From contig CM022949.1 in assembly GCA_012931725.1 (NCBI GenBank), forward strand, positions 3,879,934 through 3,943,933: a stretch of DNA of 64,000 bases. The letters run 5' to 3'. Under the pieces are notes generated by a model, which saw only the letters and a program-made list of their open reading frames with translations, was not told the origin of the DNA and did no database searches. Below, piece after piece: positions 47,501 to 53,959 of the stretch. Positions within the stretch are counted from its first letter, which is position 1. Every line of letters begins with the position of its first letter. The translations under genes and the position numbers were made by a program. The stretch comes from Litsea cubeba. Taxonomy: Eukaryota > Streptophyta > Magnoliopsida > Laurales > Lauraceae.

Positions 47501-50500
47501 CCATTGACAAAAAGACAAGAAAATGTCTAAATTGCCCATATCAAATGGGCTACCTAACACAAATGAAGATGAAAAATCAAAAGAGGTAAAAGACCCAACA
47601 ATGGGCCAGGCCCATAAAGTCAGATAAATGGCTGTGCTCTGCATCAGTCGTCCCTTCCTGGGGAGACCTCGACCTCGAGTTCTAAAAGTGTCCTCGTAGG
47701 TCGAAAATCCAGTGTACAAATTTCCAATTAGTTTGTTTAAATCTTCATACTCTTCAAATGGCCTGGAAACTTCATGCAATCTTTTGCTCCAAGTGTACTT
47801 TAGGCTTTGTTTTATTTATTTATTTATTTAAATGGCGAGATTCCGATTTGATGGTTGATCGAACCATCGGATGCTTCAATTGGAACATTTGAATCATTAG
47901 TCCGTAAACATTAACCATATGTGGTTCATCTTTAAAGATGAAGTCAGGATGAGGGACTTCAATGAATATATCTTCTTGTGAAAGCAAGGGAATAAGTAAT
48001 TTGTTTTTTTGGCGAACATATGGTGGTTCTAGAATTGGCATCGTGATCAGATCCATTGGGTCTTCAGTTCATTATTGACCAATTCTAAGCCTTCAATTTC
48101 CACTTGTCCGTCATTTGCCTCCTCCAATGTTTGATCAATGCAGTCATCTTGTTCACATGATGTTTCATCTAATTCTGCTATGAAATCCTCAATTTTTTTA
48201 CAATCATCTTCCACATAGTCATCAAATGTAGAAGGTGAATCCAGAAGATCATGTTCGACATTCTCATCCTTAGTGGCATCTATAATTTCTTCTTTTGACT
48301 CTTTTTGCCGACATTGTCCTTTTCGAGACTTAAGTTGCCTTGCTTAAGACTGTTTAAGTCTGTGCTCAACATGGAAGCATATTGGTATGCTTCATGAATG
48401 GCCTGACAAGGTTTCATATGCTTCCTAATGTCCGCCCTCAACCCTCTGATATAGCGAGGTAACTCATACATTGGGTTCTCATCCAACGCACTTAAGATAT
48501 GCATGTCTTGAAATATATCATTAATGGCTAATTTCTTTTGCCTTTAACAAAGGAACTGCTCAAAGTAGAACTCTTTTCCATAATATTGATTCCCATATTT
48601 GAACGGATTTACGACAACTTCAATATGTGTCATTGACTATGGATGTAAAGAAATGCTCTCCAAAATATTGGACTGACCTGATATGTAGATCTCACCACCA
48701 CGAGCGCGATGTCCTACTTTGGATGACCCCGATTCGCGTTAAGAAATTCTGACCGTCCCATAGATCTAGTCAAACTGGATGTTGACCGGATTTTGCTTAT
48801 GTAGTGATGAGGTCACGCACTGATTGGCTGATGATGTCTGCAACTCCTGCTGGCTCTGTAGCTGGGTTGGGATTTGCTGGACTTCTCAGAAGTAGGTCTG
48901 GTCCAAACCAGACTGGCCTGGTCTTGTAACTGGGTCCTGATCTGTTTATTCCAGAGGCGGAAGGCAGTCTGTAGAGGCGCTCTCTTTGGTCGCAGGCGCT
49001 GTGCGATAGGTGGTGTGGTTTTGGTTCCTCCGGCCACACGTCTGTTGTGAGATCTGAGCCGCTGCTTCTTTGTGTTCCAGCTACAAAAGAAGATCGAGAT
49101 ACCTATTTCGTCCTTCAATCTGGATCCCTTTTTCTCTACTATTGTCTAAAATCAGCAGTTGCAGAACACTTTTCCTTTTACTTTAAAAAAAAAAAAAAAT
49201 CTCTGCAGGCCGTTGTCTTCTCCAATGATCTGCAGGTGGCTTTGACGTGTGATGGCTGATTGTCGGCAGCAATGCGTTCGTTTGTTCCGATGAGATGCGT
49301 GGTCGGCATTTAGGGTGATGGCCAGTCTTCCTTTTTTCTCAAATCTTGCCTTCTCTGGTTTTGCAACTGACAAGGGACTTGGCCTCTTATCCTCCAACAA
49401 CAAATGCAACTCTTCTCCTCCAACAAAAAATGCGAGTGGGCGGCAGCAATCCTCCTCCTCTGAACAGAGTCCAAACCATCTGTTTCTTCTTGCAGAATGG
49501 CAGCGCCTGCTGCCATTCTTTCTCTTTGTTATTTTAGGCGGTCGGTGACTGCAACAATCAGGACATGTCTGGTGGGATTGCAGTCGTGATGGCGTCAAAT
49601 GTGGTGGTATGTGCTGATGTCAAGGAATCCGATGCCGAGAGAAATCCCTCTCTTTCCCCTATTTTTCCTGCATCAGATCCCAATCCTGTGCATTTTCTCC
49701 AAGATCGAGTAGAGGGTTGAGAAAAACCCCTTTTTCCCCTTATTCCAGCAAGGTTGAAATCCTTCCCCACTCCTCACTGATCCTCCTGTATTGGTCAGTC
49801 CCTTGGACGGCGTAAGATGGCGGGTGATGCTTAGGAGTCAGGATCACTTCTCTGGAAATCCAAGCACAGCAACTATCTCTCCTCGTCTGAGCTTTGATAC
49901 CAACTGGTGCAAACCAGATTGCCTGAGGCAAATCTGTCGCAACAAAAACACAACCTGTTCACAGATTTACTCTTTTTTTTTTCATCAAATCTCAAAAGCT
50001 TCTTCTTCCTATTTTCATTGCTTAAATAGGTTCCACAAAAATCCCTAAAACTCATCTCAGCCATTGATGTAAGGCCTGAGATCTAATCTGGGCCTTTGAC
50101 AAAAAAGAGAAGAAAAATCAAATTTCCCTTAACAAATGGCACTACATAACACAAATAAAGATGAAAAATCGAAAGAGGTAAAAGACTCAACAATGGGCGA
50201 GCCCCATTCAATCGATGACTGGGCTGTGCTCTGCATCAGTTTTTATTAGAAAATTTGGCTATTTTATTTCAAATAGAAATCAAAAGGGATTTCTGTTTGG
50301 CTGCATCACTTTTTTATTACAAAAGATGTTCCAGGTATGGGTGAGCGAAACCCATCATTAATACCATATGCTTGGTACCCAATTGGGTTACTTTGAGTTA
50401 ATTAAAGGATGTAATCATTTTTAACTAATCAATTTGTTATAGTTTACACATTTCTTTATTGACAACATTACCTTTAAAAAGAAAAAAAAGCAGAGAATAA

Positions 50501-52480
50501 TAACTTCATGGTTTAGACATTCTTTATGTATTTGTTATTTGCTCAAAAACAATATTGACTTTGCCATGACGGCTATCCTTAGCGGTTGTTTTGCTGGGAG
50601 ATGCAGCACGTTGATTGTAGCTATACTGCAGTAAATCATCTATATTTCATATGCTAATTAGTTTTTGTCATCAGTGAACTGACAGTGCTTTTGCTTTGTT
50701 CTCAGGTTTGGTACAGCAATCCAGCATTGAGAGATTGGTTGAAGGACCATTCTCATATTTCCAACTTGGATAGATTGAAATGGTTGTATTATTCTATAAA
50801 TAAGAGTCCCTGGTAATTTTTCCTACTCACGAAACCATGGGTTAAAATTTCATCTATTCCTTTTTATCAACATACATGAAAGACATGACTAGGCTGATCA
50901 ATTTTACCGTTACCTTTTGCATCGAAGACAGCTAAATAGTTTGATTTTGCATGGGCGTGGAATAGTGTTTTAGAATTTAGTTGGTCTTTTGCAATTAGTA
51001 TGCATGCACAACTTGTAAGTTCTGTCAAGTATGAGTTATTTGTTGTTAGATTTAAGGGTGTAAACCCTAGGTCTTTATATTGTTAACGGAATCCAAGCAG
51101 AAGTGACGCGGCCAAAAAAATAATTCCCAATTGTTTGTGACCAGAAACACCCGAAGTTTTCAATCAACAGCAAATCCAATGCAAAAAAAAAGGGGGTAGA
51201 AATGGTAGATTAGTTTACTGATCAACACTAAATCTCATGATATGGTCTCCCATCCTATGGGAGAAGGCTTCAACCAAGGAGAAGAAGCTTCAAAGTGCTG
51301 AGAACAACCGCTTTATTGAAAAGAATATTGAATAAAGTCTAGGGCTGGACATCCCTTTACATGTATTTATTTAGATAACTCTTAGGACAACTTAAACCCT
51401 ACTTTAAATGACAATCTTTAGTCTATTCTCTAAACAACAGAAAACCCTAATCATTAAGAGTTCTGACTTCTGACATGCATTAGTAGGGGTGTTCATGGGC
51501 CGGGCTGGGCAATATCCAGGCCTGGCCCGGATTTTCAATAACAGGCCCGATCCCGGGCCAAGTCTGACTCAGGCCATAAGTACCTGGCCCGAGCTCAGGG
51601 TTAAGCCCAAGCCCGGGTCTATTATATTTTACAAATAAAATGGGAATTTTTTACAGACCCAACTTGTAGCTCATCTAGTTTGGATGTTTGTGTGTTAGAG
51701 AATGTGTCTTCAACTCCCTTCCACCAAAAAATATTATTTTTTACTTAAAACAGTGCCTCTTATTCGGGCCAGGCCGGGCTTCGGGCTTTCTACCACTTAA
51801 TTCGAGCCTGGCCTCTATATTAAATGGTCCCAAAATTTTGTATCCAGGCCCAGCCCGAGTACTAAAAGCTAAGGTTCAAGCCTGGCCCAAGCTGGGCAGG
51901 GCCCAGGTCGGGCTCGGGCTCGGGCTGGCCCTATTCATGAGCACCCCTATGCATTATGTATAGAAGCCAGTAAAAGAAAGAAAAAGCGCTCGTCTGACAG
52001 CTGTGGGCCCCATGTGAGGCCCAGCAGCTCCAATAGGTTGCCAGACCTGGGCTACCAGACTGGTCAATGCCACTTCTGGTGGCAACTTTCCCACAACCAC
52101 TACTATCAGTAATGAGATGGAATTGTTGATTCTCCACAGTGCATGTAGCGTGCAAAATATTAGTGTGAAGCCACTAGTCATCTGTTGGGACCTTCGGTGT
52201 CAGAAGGGTCTTCTGATTAGCATAACCCATCACCATAAATCTAGTTTTCATCACCTCTTGGATTCTTATCAATGGTCGGCTCGCCGCCATTACCAAAGCA
52301 TGCTGCCTCATCATCGTCAACAACCCTACCCCTCTTTTTTTTTTTTTTTGATTGGTAAACCTCATCCCTCTTTCTATGGTTAGAAGAAACATGTCCTGGC
52401 TGCCCTTTTAGAAGATGAATTAGCCCACAAGTTTCCCCTTTTAATTAGATTTTTCAATAGCTCTAGCGTGTTGGTACGGC

Positions 52481-52537
<57 letters not shown>

Positions 52538-52900
52538 TTTCTAGCTGTGAATCTTTTGTTGCATTGAGATGTAGGTTTTCCACTTAGTGTGAGGATGTTT
52601 TTTGGTAGTTGTGAATCTATTGTTGCATTGATGATTTTTAAATGATGACACTTTCATAGAAATTATTGATTATTCAAATTAGTCATTCGGTGTATGTATA
52701 TATTGAAAGACATTTCTTGTCATCGCAGGTCCTGTCTTGATGAAAATGAAGCTTTTTTGACAACTGCAGATTCTGCTGTGATGTTGTGTGCAGAAGCCAC
52801 AAGGCCTGTAGCTGGGTGGAAGGGACTCGAATATAAGGCAGCATTTCCTTCGATAAAACCTGCTGGTGCAAATTTCTATCCTCCAGATATGGACAAAATG
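11557..52900 (+). CDS. NUDX3: NUDX3-type protein: Nudix hydrolase fused to dipeptidyl peptidase III (partial)
   Basis: Nine exons: 11557-11669, 12603-12782, 21960-22037, 29607-29703, 34806-34939, 44677-44758, 46798-46884, 50706-50812 and 52729-52900. They join without a stop into 1,050 nt (350 codons). Residues about 45-195 form the Nudix domain, with GHISAGD (Asp for the usual first Glu) followed by RELLEELG. From about residue 220 the sequence matches the N-terminal part of peptidase M49, which removes dipeptides from peptide N termini using zinc. The architecture and sequence match plant nudix hydrolase 3, usually near 780 residues, so roughly 430 residues including the zinc motif lie beyond the window. 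The natural Nudix substrate cannot be told from sequence. Introns reach 9.7 kb and are filled with transposons, but every exon is clean. Confidence 0.93.
11670..12602 (+). other. NUDX3 intron 1 (GC-AG)
   Basis: Intron of 933 bp with homopolymer T tracts at 12000-12014 and 12365-12378. It begins GCCAGT instead of GT and ends TTGTGCAG. No mobile element was recognised. Confidence 0.7.
12603..12782 (+). CDS. NUDX3: NUDX3 exon 2 (Nudix core)
   Basis: The exon begins by completing Arg and reads GLVHQNGLYHRAVHIWIF, then ELLLQRRADSKDSWAGLWD and SSAGHISAGDTSLLTA. It provides the first half of the Nudix box. The acceptor is AG at 12601-12602 and the donor is GTAGCT at 12783. Confidence 0.93.
12783..13810. 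other. proximal part of NUDX3 intron 2
   Basis: About 1 kb of AT-rich intron sequence with poly-A and poly-T tracts near 12955 and 13059. No coding or repeat structure was recognised before the gypsy insertion. Confidence 0.55.
13884..14244 (+). repeat. 5' LTR of gypsy element 1
   Basis: 361 bp, TG...CA ends, with a TATA box (CTATATATACAG) near 14072. It differs from its 3' partner by 5 transitions by my reading (about 1.4 percent). Confidence 0.95.
14247..14258 (+). promoter_or_regulatory. tRNA-Met primer-binding site
   Basis: TGGTATCAGAGC begins two bases after the 5' LTR. It is complementary to the 3' end of plant initiator tRNA-Met, the usual primer for minus-strand DNA synthesis in such elements. 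Confidence 0.9.
15192..19904 (+). pseudogene. gag-pol polyprotein of gypsy element 1, broken
   Basis: Gag starts near 15192. A zinc knuckle CHSCKNRGHYAREC lies near 16254. A protease-like active site IIDGGSA lies near 16553. RT runs about 17150-17800 with YFDDIL near 17569, followed by RNase H to about 18360. Integrase runs about 18490-19250 with an HHCC region and DRDTKF and QTDGQTE blocks. A chromodomain-like region lies near 19645-19815. Lesions are an in-frame TAG at 15720, a short frameshifting deletion near 17115, TGA at 18169, TGA at 19324 and a frameshift near 19385. It cannot make an intact polyprotein. The last frame runs 52 nt into the 3' LTR. Confidence 0.93.
19853..20213 (+). repeat. 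3' LTR of gypsy element 1
   Basis: 361 bp, same ends as the 5' LTR, followed by the TATAT target duplication. Confidence 0.95.
20219..21155. other. distal NUDX3 intron 2, possible Tourist-like MITE remnant
   Basis: The end near 20868-20884 reads GCAAACAAACGGCCCCTAA, a typical MITE terminus. A weak inverted partner, TTAAGGTTGTTTGCC, lies left of the gypsy element at about 13811. The gypsy element may therefore have landed inside an older MITE. Two degenerate CATGTGAA-type direct repeats are also visible. Confidence 0.35.
21165..21213 (+). mobile_element. RTE LINE 3' tail remnant
   Basis: GACCCAACATAGTTGGGACA is followed by AGGCTTAGATGATGATGATG. This is the 3' terminus of RTE-type LINEs, also seen in reverse complement at several places in this window. 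Only the tail is recognisable. Confidence 0.65.
21960..22037 (+). CDS. NUDX3: NUDX3 exon 3 (REXXEEXG of the Nudix box)
   Basis: The exon reads RELLEELGVNLPKDAFELIF, then VFLQE. It holds the metal-binding glutamates of the Nudix box. Intron 2, with its gypsy insertion, therefore separates the two halves of the catalytic motif by 9.2 kb. The acceptor follows TTATTATTAG and the donor is GTTGGT. Confidence 0.92.
22155..22178. repeat. poly(A) tract
   Basis: An uninterrupted run of more than 20 A lies in NUDX3 intron 3, about 120 bp after exon 3. It is not clearly attached to a retroelement body. Confidence 0.8.
22215..22643. mobile_element. hAT-type MITE
   Basis: 429 bp with inverted ends CATAGTTGTCAATTCTGTTCC (left, shown to 21 positions as two blocks CATAGTTGTC and AATTCTGTTCC) and a right end ending GACCACTATG. 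An exact 8-bp duplication GTGAATAT lies at 22207-22214 and 22644-22651. No coding capacity. The 8-bp TSD points to hAT. A partial relative starts at 61228. Confidence 0.85.
22652..22964. other. NUDX3 intron 3 segment without recognised elements
   Basis: About 300 bp of AT-rich intron between a MITE and a solo LTR. Nothing was recognised. Confidence 0.5.
22965..23016. repeat. 26-bp tandem duplication at the solo LTR end
   Basis: Two exact copies of a 26-bp unit beginning TGTGTCACACCCACTGG (22965-22990 and 22991-23016). The unit includes the LTR terminus itself. Confidence 0.9.
24550..24890. repeat. cluster of ACGGCTAGCCGT-like inverted motifs
   Basis: Within the solo LTR, nine or so degenerate copies of TTACGGCTAGCC or its complement occur in about 340 bp. 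The clearest is the palindrome TTACGGCTAGCCGTAAG near 24862. Function is unknown. They could be transcriptional elements of the LTR or an old inverted repeat array. Confidence 0.6.
26008..28652. mobile_element. hAT-type MITE interrupted by a solo LTR
   Basis: The left end TAGGGATGGCAATGTGTC and the right end ATTGTCGCCATCCTTA are inverted repeats with a few mismatches. Candidate 8-bp duplications ATGTGGTT and TTGTGGGT match at 6 of 8. The interior is split by the solo LTR at 26102-28250, and the MITE halves on both sides continue the same GGGTTTGGTAGTGTGTTG text. Confidence 0.6.
26102..28250 (-). mobile_element. solo LTR, gypsy-type
   Basis: 2,149 bp. On the minus strand it runs from TGTAATATCC to GGGTTGTGACA, with an exact 5-bp duplication GGATG at 26097-26101 and 28251-28255. 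A minus-strand TATA box, CCTTTATATATGAG near 28015, supports the orientation. No polyprotein, PBS or PPT is present, so this is a solo LTR. It sits inside a MITE. Confidence 0.88.
28653..29606. other. distal NUDX3 intron 3 with simple repeats
   Basis: Contains a G-rich block with a long poly(G) run (about 28819-28838), two copies of GGGATGTTGGGTTCAAATGG near 28848 and 28876, and an (AG)n tract at 29019-29054. No gene was recognised. Confidence 0.6.
29019..29054. repeat. (AG)n microsatellite
   Basis: About 18 AG units in NUDX3 intron 3. Confidence 0.95.
29607..29703 (+). CDS. NUDX3: NUDX3 exon 4
   Basis: The exon reads AINDGKYINNEFNDVYLVTT, then PDPIPLEAFTLQ, matching the Nudix domain of plant NUDX3 after the box. 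The acceptor follows TCAATGCAG and the donor is GTGAGA. Confidence 0.93.
30138..30493 (+). repeat. 5' LTR of the non-autonomous element
   Basis: 356 bp, starts TGATGCAG and ends GCATCA, identical to its partner. Confidence 0.95.
30494..31370 (+). pseudogene. zinc knuckle and protease-like gag-pro fragment
   Basis: One frame carries the CCHC knuckle CFHCKQKGHRAFEC (about 30652-30693). A second frame, entered near 30790, carries VVIDGGSCENIISQTLVDRL, then CDVLPMDSGDILLGRPWM, a retropepsin-like domain with DGGS at the active site. The two parts are separated by a frameshift. The final stop TGA (31368-31370) is the first three bases of the 3' LTR. Most of Gag and all of RT to integrase are absent. 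Confidence 0.85.
31368..31723 (+). repeat. 3' LTR of the non-autonomous element
   Basis: 356 bp, identical to the 5' LTR, preceded by a purine tract ending GGGGGGAA. Confidence 0.95.
32248..32717. other. NUDX3 intron 4 segment
   Basis: AT-rich spacer between the RTE tail and a GC-rich MITE. Nothing was recognised. Confidence 0.5.
32728..32926. mobile_element. GC-rich MITE with CCTAGGCGG repeats, Mutator-type TSD
   Basis: About 199 bp with ends CTGTTGCAAAA and TTTTACAACATTG in inverted orientation. The interior repeats CGCCTAGGCGG-type words in both orientations. Flanks CCTTCCACCA (32718-32727) and CCTTCCACTA (32927-32936) match at 9 of 10, which suits the 9-10 bp duplication of Mutator-like elements. 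Very GC-rich against an AT-rich intron. Confidence 0.7.
33180..34060 (-). mobile_element. RTE LINE fragment
   Basis: The minus-strand translation has VPCCMLSANNIVLVDESRDG, equivalent to the RT segment of the larger copy at 41497-44190, then SKIFKISHTM. The plus-strand text at 33210-33360 matches 41875-42015 closely. Stops and frameshifts are abundant. Confidence 0.75.
34459..34640 (-). mobile_element. RTE LINE 3' end remnant
   Basis: The sequence begins with AATCATTATCAAAGCCTTGT, continues CCCAACTATGTTG, and then runs like the 3' UTR of the RTE at 41500. An AT-dinucleotide run (about 34443-34460) adjoins the tail. Confidence 0.65.
34806..34939 (+). CDS. NUDX3: NUDX3 exon 5
   Basis: The exon reads ETEVSAVKYIFWEDYKHLLE and ends VPYNVQGQYGQLFSIIEK, the C-terminal part of the Nudix domain. 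The acceptor follows CATTTTATAG. The donor is GTATGC and splits an Arg codon. Confidence 0.93.
35104..35157 (-). mobile_element. RTE LINE tail remnant
   Basis: ATCATCATCAGTGCCTTGTC followed by CCAACTATG is the reverse complement of the RTE terminal sequence. Only the tail remains. Confidence 0.55.
36882..37041. repeat. left array of GGTCGAATTCGACC palindromes
   Basis: Full 14-bp copies lie at 36882, 36913 and 36945. Two shorter copies with the same core (TCGAATTCGA) lie near 36998 and 37029. Start-to-start spacing is 31, 32, about 52 and 32 bp. Spacers read TCCAGCGCTGGAATGAA and then TTTAACATTGCAAATGAA. Confidence 0.95.
37042..38501. other. interior of the Pack-type element, unrecognised
   Basis: No domain was recognised. 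The part from about 37900 to 38501 is CA-rich on the plus strand and directly follows the captured gene stop on the minus strand. It may be captured 3' UTR or intron sequence. Confidence 0.4.
38502..39310 (-). pseudogene. captured ARM-repeat protein gene fragment, frameshifted
   Basis: On the minus strand, one frame reads IQLLDPFESRISQGFDKDVQ near the start, then RVIAALVRFNKDLFVGQVLM and DIEIPTIINLLNVEDAETRI. A second frame then reads MLEGLVKKLVELQRL and ends AEAAAILAKVLWGSSP with stop at 38502-38504. The helical Leu- and Ala-rich repeats resemble plant armadillo-repeat proteins of unknown partner. A frameshift near 38855 separates the two halves, and no intact start codon is obvious. GC content is higher than in the flanking intron, consistent with capture of a host exon. 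The parental gene lies elsewhere. Confidence 0.75.
39701..39777. repeat. right array of GGTCGAATTCGACC palindromes
   Basis: Copies lie at 39701, 39732 and 39764 (the last has one change, GGTCAAATTCGACC), spaced 31 and 32 bp. The spacers TCCGGCGCTGGAATGAA and TTTAACACTGCAAATGAA are in the same plus-strand orientation as in the left array, not inverted. Confidence 0.95.
40007..40985. other. NUDX3 intron 5 segment
   Basis: AT-rich sequence with a CGATTTGCGATACGATTC-like motif near 40270, of the kind seen in plant transposon ends. A weak partner lies near 35290. No complete element could be defined. Confidence 0.4.
40990..41290 (-). mobile_element. L1 LINE 3' fragment (RNase H end)
   Basis: The minus-strand translation gives SANSVANALANRGLRGCLLR, the conserved C-terminal end of the RNase H domain found in many plant L1 elements. 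The A-rich tail reads AAATAAATAAAAGG on the minus strand. The rest of the element is missing. Confidence 0.65.
41466..41487. repeat. poly(G) tract
   Basis: About 22 G next to the 3' end of an RTE LINE. The length may be unreliable in sequencing. Confidence 0.85.
41497..44190 (-). mobile_element. nearly full-length, inactive RTE LINE
   Basis: Minus strand from about 44190 (5') to 41497 (3'). The endonuclease part includes HIISAYAPQVGLDKS, DLNGHVGKDNRGYERVHGG and NELGDNILDFALAFDLVI (43780-44070). The RT part includes MKTGKATGPDDIPIEAWK (42735-42974), GLHQGSSISPYLFTLIMDEL and FVDDIVLVDESRDG (42219-42420). The 3' end carries the CATCATCAAAGCCTTG tail in plus-strand view. Several frameshifts and stops break the single RTE ORF. 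The 5' limit is approximate. Confidence 0.85.
44540..44579. repeat. (TTA)n microsatellite
   Basis: About 13 TTA units lie 98 bp upstream of NUDX3 exon 6. Confidence 0.95.
44677..44758 (+). CDS. NUDX3: NUDX3 exon 6 (linker to peptidase domain)
   Basis: The exon reads YKKNKEACSRTLEKKISRYA, then PIHLDAE. It connects the Nudix domain to the M49 domain. The acceptor follows TTTCCCAG and the donor is GTAAAA. It is preceded by a 9.7 kb intron. Confidence 0.9.
44759..45316. other. NUDX3 intron 6, proximal
   Basis: AT-rich intron sequence with a poly(A) run near 45076. Nothing was recognised. Confidence 0.5.
45317..45720 (-). mobile_element. RTE LINE 3' end fragment
   Basis: The plus-strand text CATCATTAGCAAAACCTTGT and the following CCAACTATGTTGG match the RTE terminus. 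The adjoining 350 bp parallel 41560-41880, and a minus-strand remnant reads ATRAQNECRREENVEVDVW. Heavily degraded. Confidence 0.7.
45721..46797. other. NUDX3 intron 6, distal
   Basis: AT-rich intron with a short (AT)n run near 46619-46636. No element was recognised. Confidence 0.5.
46798..46884 (+). CDS. NUDX3: NUDX3 exon 7 (start of M49 domain)
   Basis: The exon reads LTALSEADKEALFLLVKAAM, then IIDDIFYTQ, the opening helices of the dipeptidyl peptidase III domain in plant NUDX3. Both splice sites are canonical and the exon is 29 whole codons. Confidence 0.93.
46885..47308. other. NUDX3 intron 7, proximal
   Basis: AT-rich intron sequence. Nothing was recognised. Confidence 0.5.
47309..47646 (-). 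repeat. 3' LTR (minus strand) of the non-autonomous gypsy element
   Basis: 338 bp. On the minus strand it is preceded by CCCCAGGAAGGGACGAC, a likely polypurine tract. Confidence 0.87.
48280..48504 (-). pseudogene. gag fragment
   Basis: 74 codons: a MHILSALDENPMYELPRYIR start, then a GLRADIRKHM segment with AYQYASMLSTDLNS. The block PRYIRGL...IR...M is typical of the C-terminal part of Ty3/gypsy Gag. It ends in a lysine-rich stretch. Flanking frames are broken. Confidence 0.65.
49905..50238 (-). repeat. 5' LTR (minus strand) of the non-autonomous gypsy element
   Basis: 334 bp, adjacent to the primer-binding site. Confidence 0.87.
50239..50705. other. NUDX3 intron 7, distal
   Basis: AT-rich sequence leading to the exon 8 acceptor. 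Nothing was recognised. Confidence 0.5.
50706..50812 (+). CDS. NUDX3: NUDX3 exon 8 (M49 domain)
   Basis: The exon reads VWYSNPALRDWLKDHSHISN, then LDRLKWLYYSINKSPW. The acceptor follows TTGTTCTCAG. The donor GTAATT splits the final Trp codon, which exon 9 completes. Confidence 0.93.
50813..51475. other. NUDX3 intron 8, proximal
   Basis: AT-rich intron without recognised elements. Confidence 0.5.
51484..51949. mobile_element. hAT-type MITE
   Basis: 466 bp with inverted ends TAGGGGTGTTCATG and CATGAGCACCCCTA. Flanks TGCATTAG (51476-51483) and TGCATTAT (51950-51957) match at 7 of 8. The interior is rich in GGCCCGGGCC-like words and contains an unrelated AT-rich insert near 51650-51750. No coding capacity. 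Confidence 0.8.
52484..52534. repeat. (GA)n microsatellite
   Basis: About 25 GA units lie 195 bp upstream of NUDX3 exon 9. Confidence 0.96.
52729..52900 (+). CDS. NUDX3: NUDX3 exon 9 (M49 domain)
   Basis: The exon reads SCLDENEAFLTTADSAVMLC, continues through GWKGLEYKAAFP and ends GANFYPPDMDKM. The acceptor follows TCATCGCAG and the donor is GTAAAT. No further exon was found before the window ends, so the following intron exceeds 11 kb. Confidence 0.93.
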
Positions 52901-53731
52901 GTAAATACCTATCAACCATTTAGTATTAGAAGCTCAAGCAAGATCATTTTCGTACTATGAGCGTAAGAATGTTGTATGTTGCATAAACCTTCTTGCTATC
53001 CAAGTTTGCATCAAGCCATCAAGTAAATGAAAATTGATGATTACCTCTTAAGTCTTAACTTTGGGAAATTTTATTTGAGTCAAAACAGTGTGACAGTTGG
53101 TGGGTATGATGAGTAGCATTTCAATTGCAAGTTCAGTGGATTCAAAAGAAAGGAGACAAGCAGATATTGCCAGTGTAATAGATCCTAATGTCTGGTAGCT
53201 TTTATAAAACAAAAGGAAGTATTACGCTAAGATTAATATGGGGTGAGTAAAGTGGAAACAAACTAGTGAGGTGTGGTTGTTGAAAGGCACTTCAAGTGAT
53301 GTGATTTTGTTATAAGATGATGATACATAAGTGGATTCCAGAGTTGCTGTTGATTCTTTTATTTTTATGGAGATGAATATTAAGTGCATGTCTAGAGTAA
53401 TAGTAACTGTTAGATGTCTGAATGAATTTTAGATAAGTAAGGCTGCTTCGATAAAAGAAAAAAGTGTGGAATGTTGTTTTTATGTGGTCTCATTAATGCA
53501 ACTCACGCCAAGCCAAGCTTGAGCCCACTTGTCTTGTCTTGTATAAAACCCAAATTGAGGTTTTTGCAGGCTCAGGCTCAAGCCTAGTTTTCCTTCTTTT
53601 TTTCTTACCCTAAGCGGGAATTGAGCTGTACTTGTGATTAGGCATTGGGTACCCATATAGGCAAGTGTATATGCACTACATATTATAAGCACATATTTAA
53701 TTTGTTATACATTACTTGCAATATAAATAAA
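52901..53731. other. NUDX3 intron 9, proximal
   Basis: AT-rich intron sequence after exon 9. No coding block or repeat was recognised. Confidence 0.5.
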
Positions 53732-53883
53732 GGGAGATGCTCCTATGAGAGCATCTCTCACCTTACTATGAGAGATAGGGTGGGGGCCCTCACATTTAAG
53801 TTGTTGGCATTGGATATGGATGTGAGGGCCCCCACCCTATCTCTCATAGTAAGGTGAGAGATGCTCTCATAGGAGCATCTCCC
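53732..53883. mobile_element. perfect foldback MITE A
   Basis: Two 64-bp arms (53732-53795 and 53820-53883) are exact reverse complements around a 24-nt loop. The ends are GGGAGATGCTCC and GGAGCATCTCCC. Each arm also contains the small palindrome GAGATGCTC...GAGCATCTC. No coding capacity. A transcript would form a nearly perfect hairpin. Confidence 0.92.
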
Positions 53884-53959
53884 ATATATATATGTATGTA
53901 TGTATATGTGTATGTATATACACATACACATATACATACATACATATATATATATATAT
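53884..53959. repeat. palindromic TATG/CATA microsatellite
   Basis: TATGTATG units on the left mirror CATACATA units on the right around GTATATAC near 53919. The stretch is itself a hairpin and joins MITE A to MITE B. Confidence 0.85.

Larger units (their letters stand above)
47309..50238 (-). mobile_element. non-autonomous gypsy-type LTR element
   Basis: 2,930 bp on the minus strand. The 5' LTR is 49905-50238 and the 3' LTR is 47309-47646, each reading TGATGCAGAG to GGTTTGCACCA on the minus strand. The primer site TGGTATCAAAGC lies on the minus strand at 49891-49902. Flanks CTTTT and GTTTT are a near match for a 5-bp duplication. A Gag remnant reads YELPRYIRGLRADIRKHM (48280-48504). No RT or integrase was seen. 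The LTRs have many substitutions and indels, so it is clearly older than the element at 30138. Confidence 0.87.

Noticed and set aside
49047..49598. Several overlapping frames inside the gypsy element of intron 7
   Set aside because: They lie in the leader region on either strand, change frame often and show no domain.
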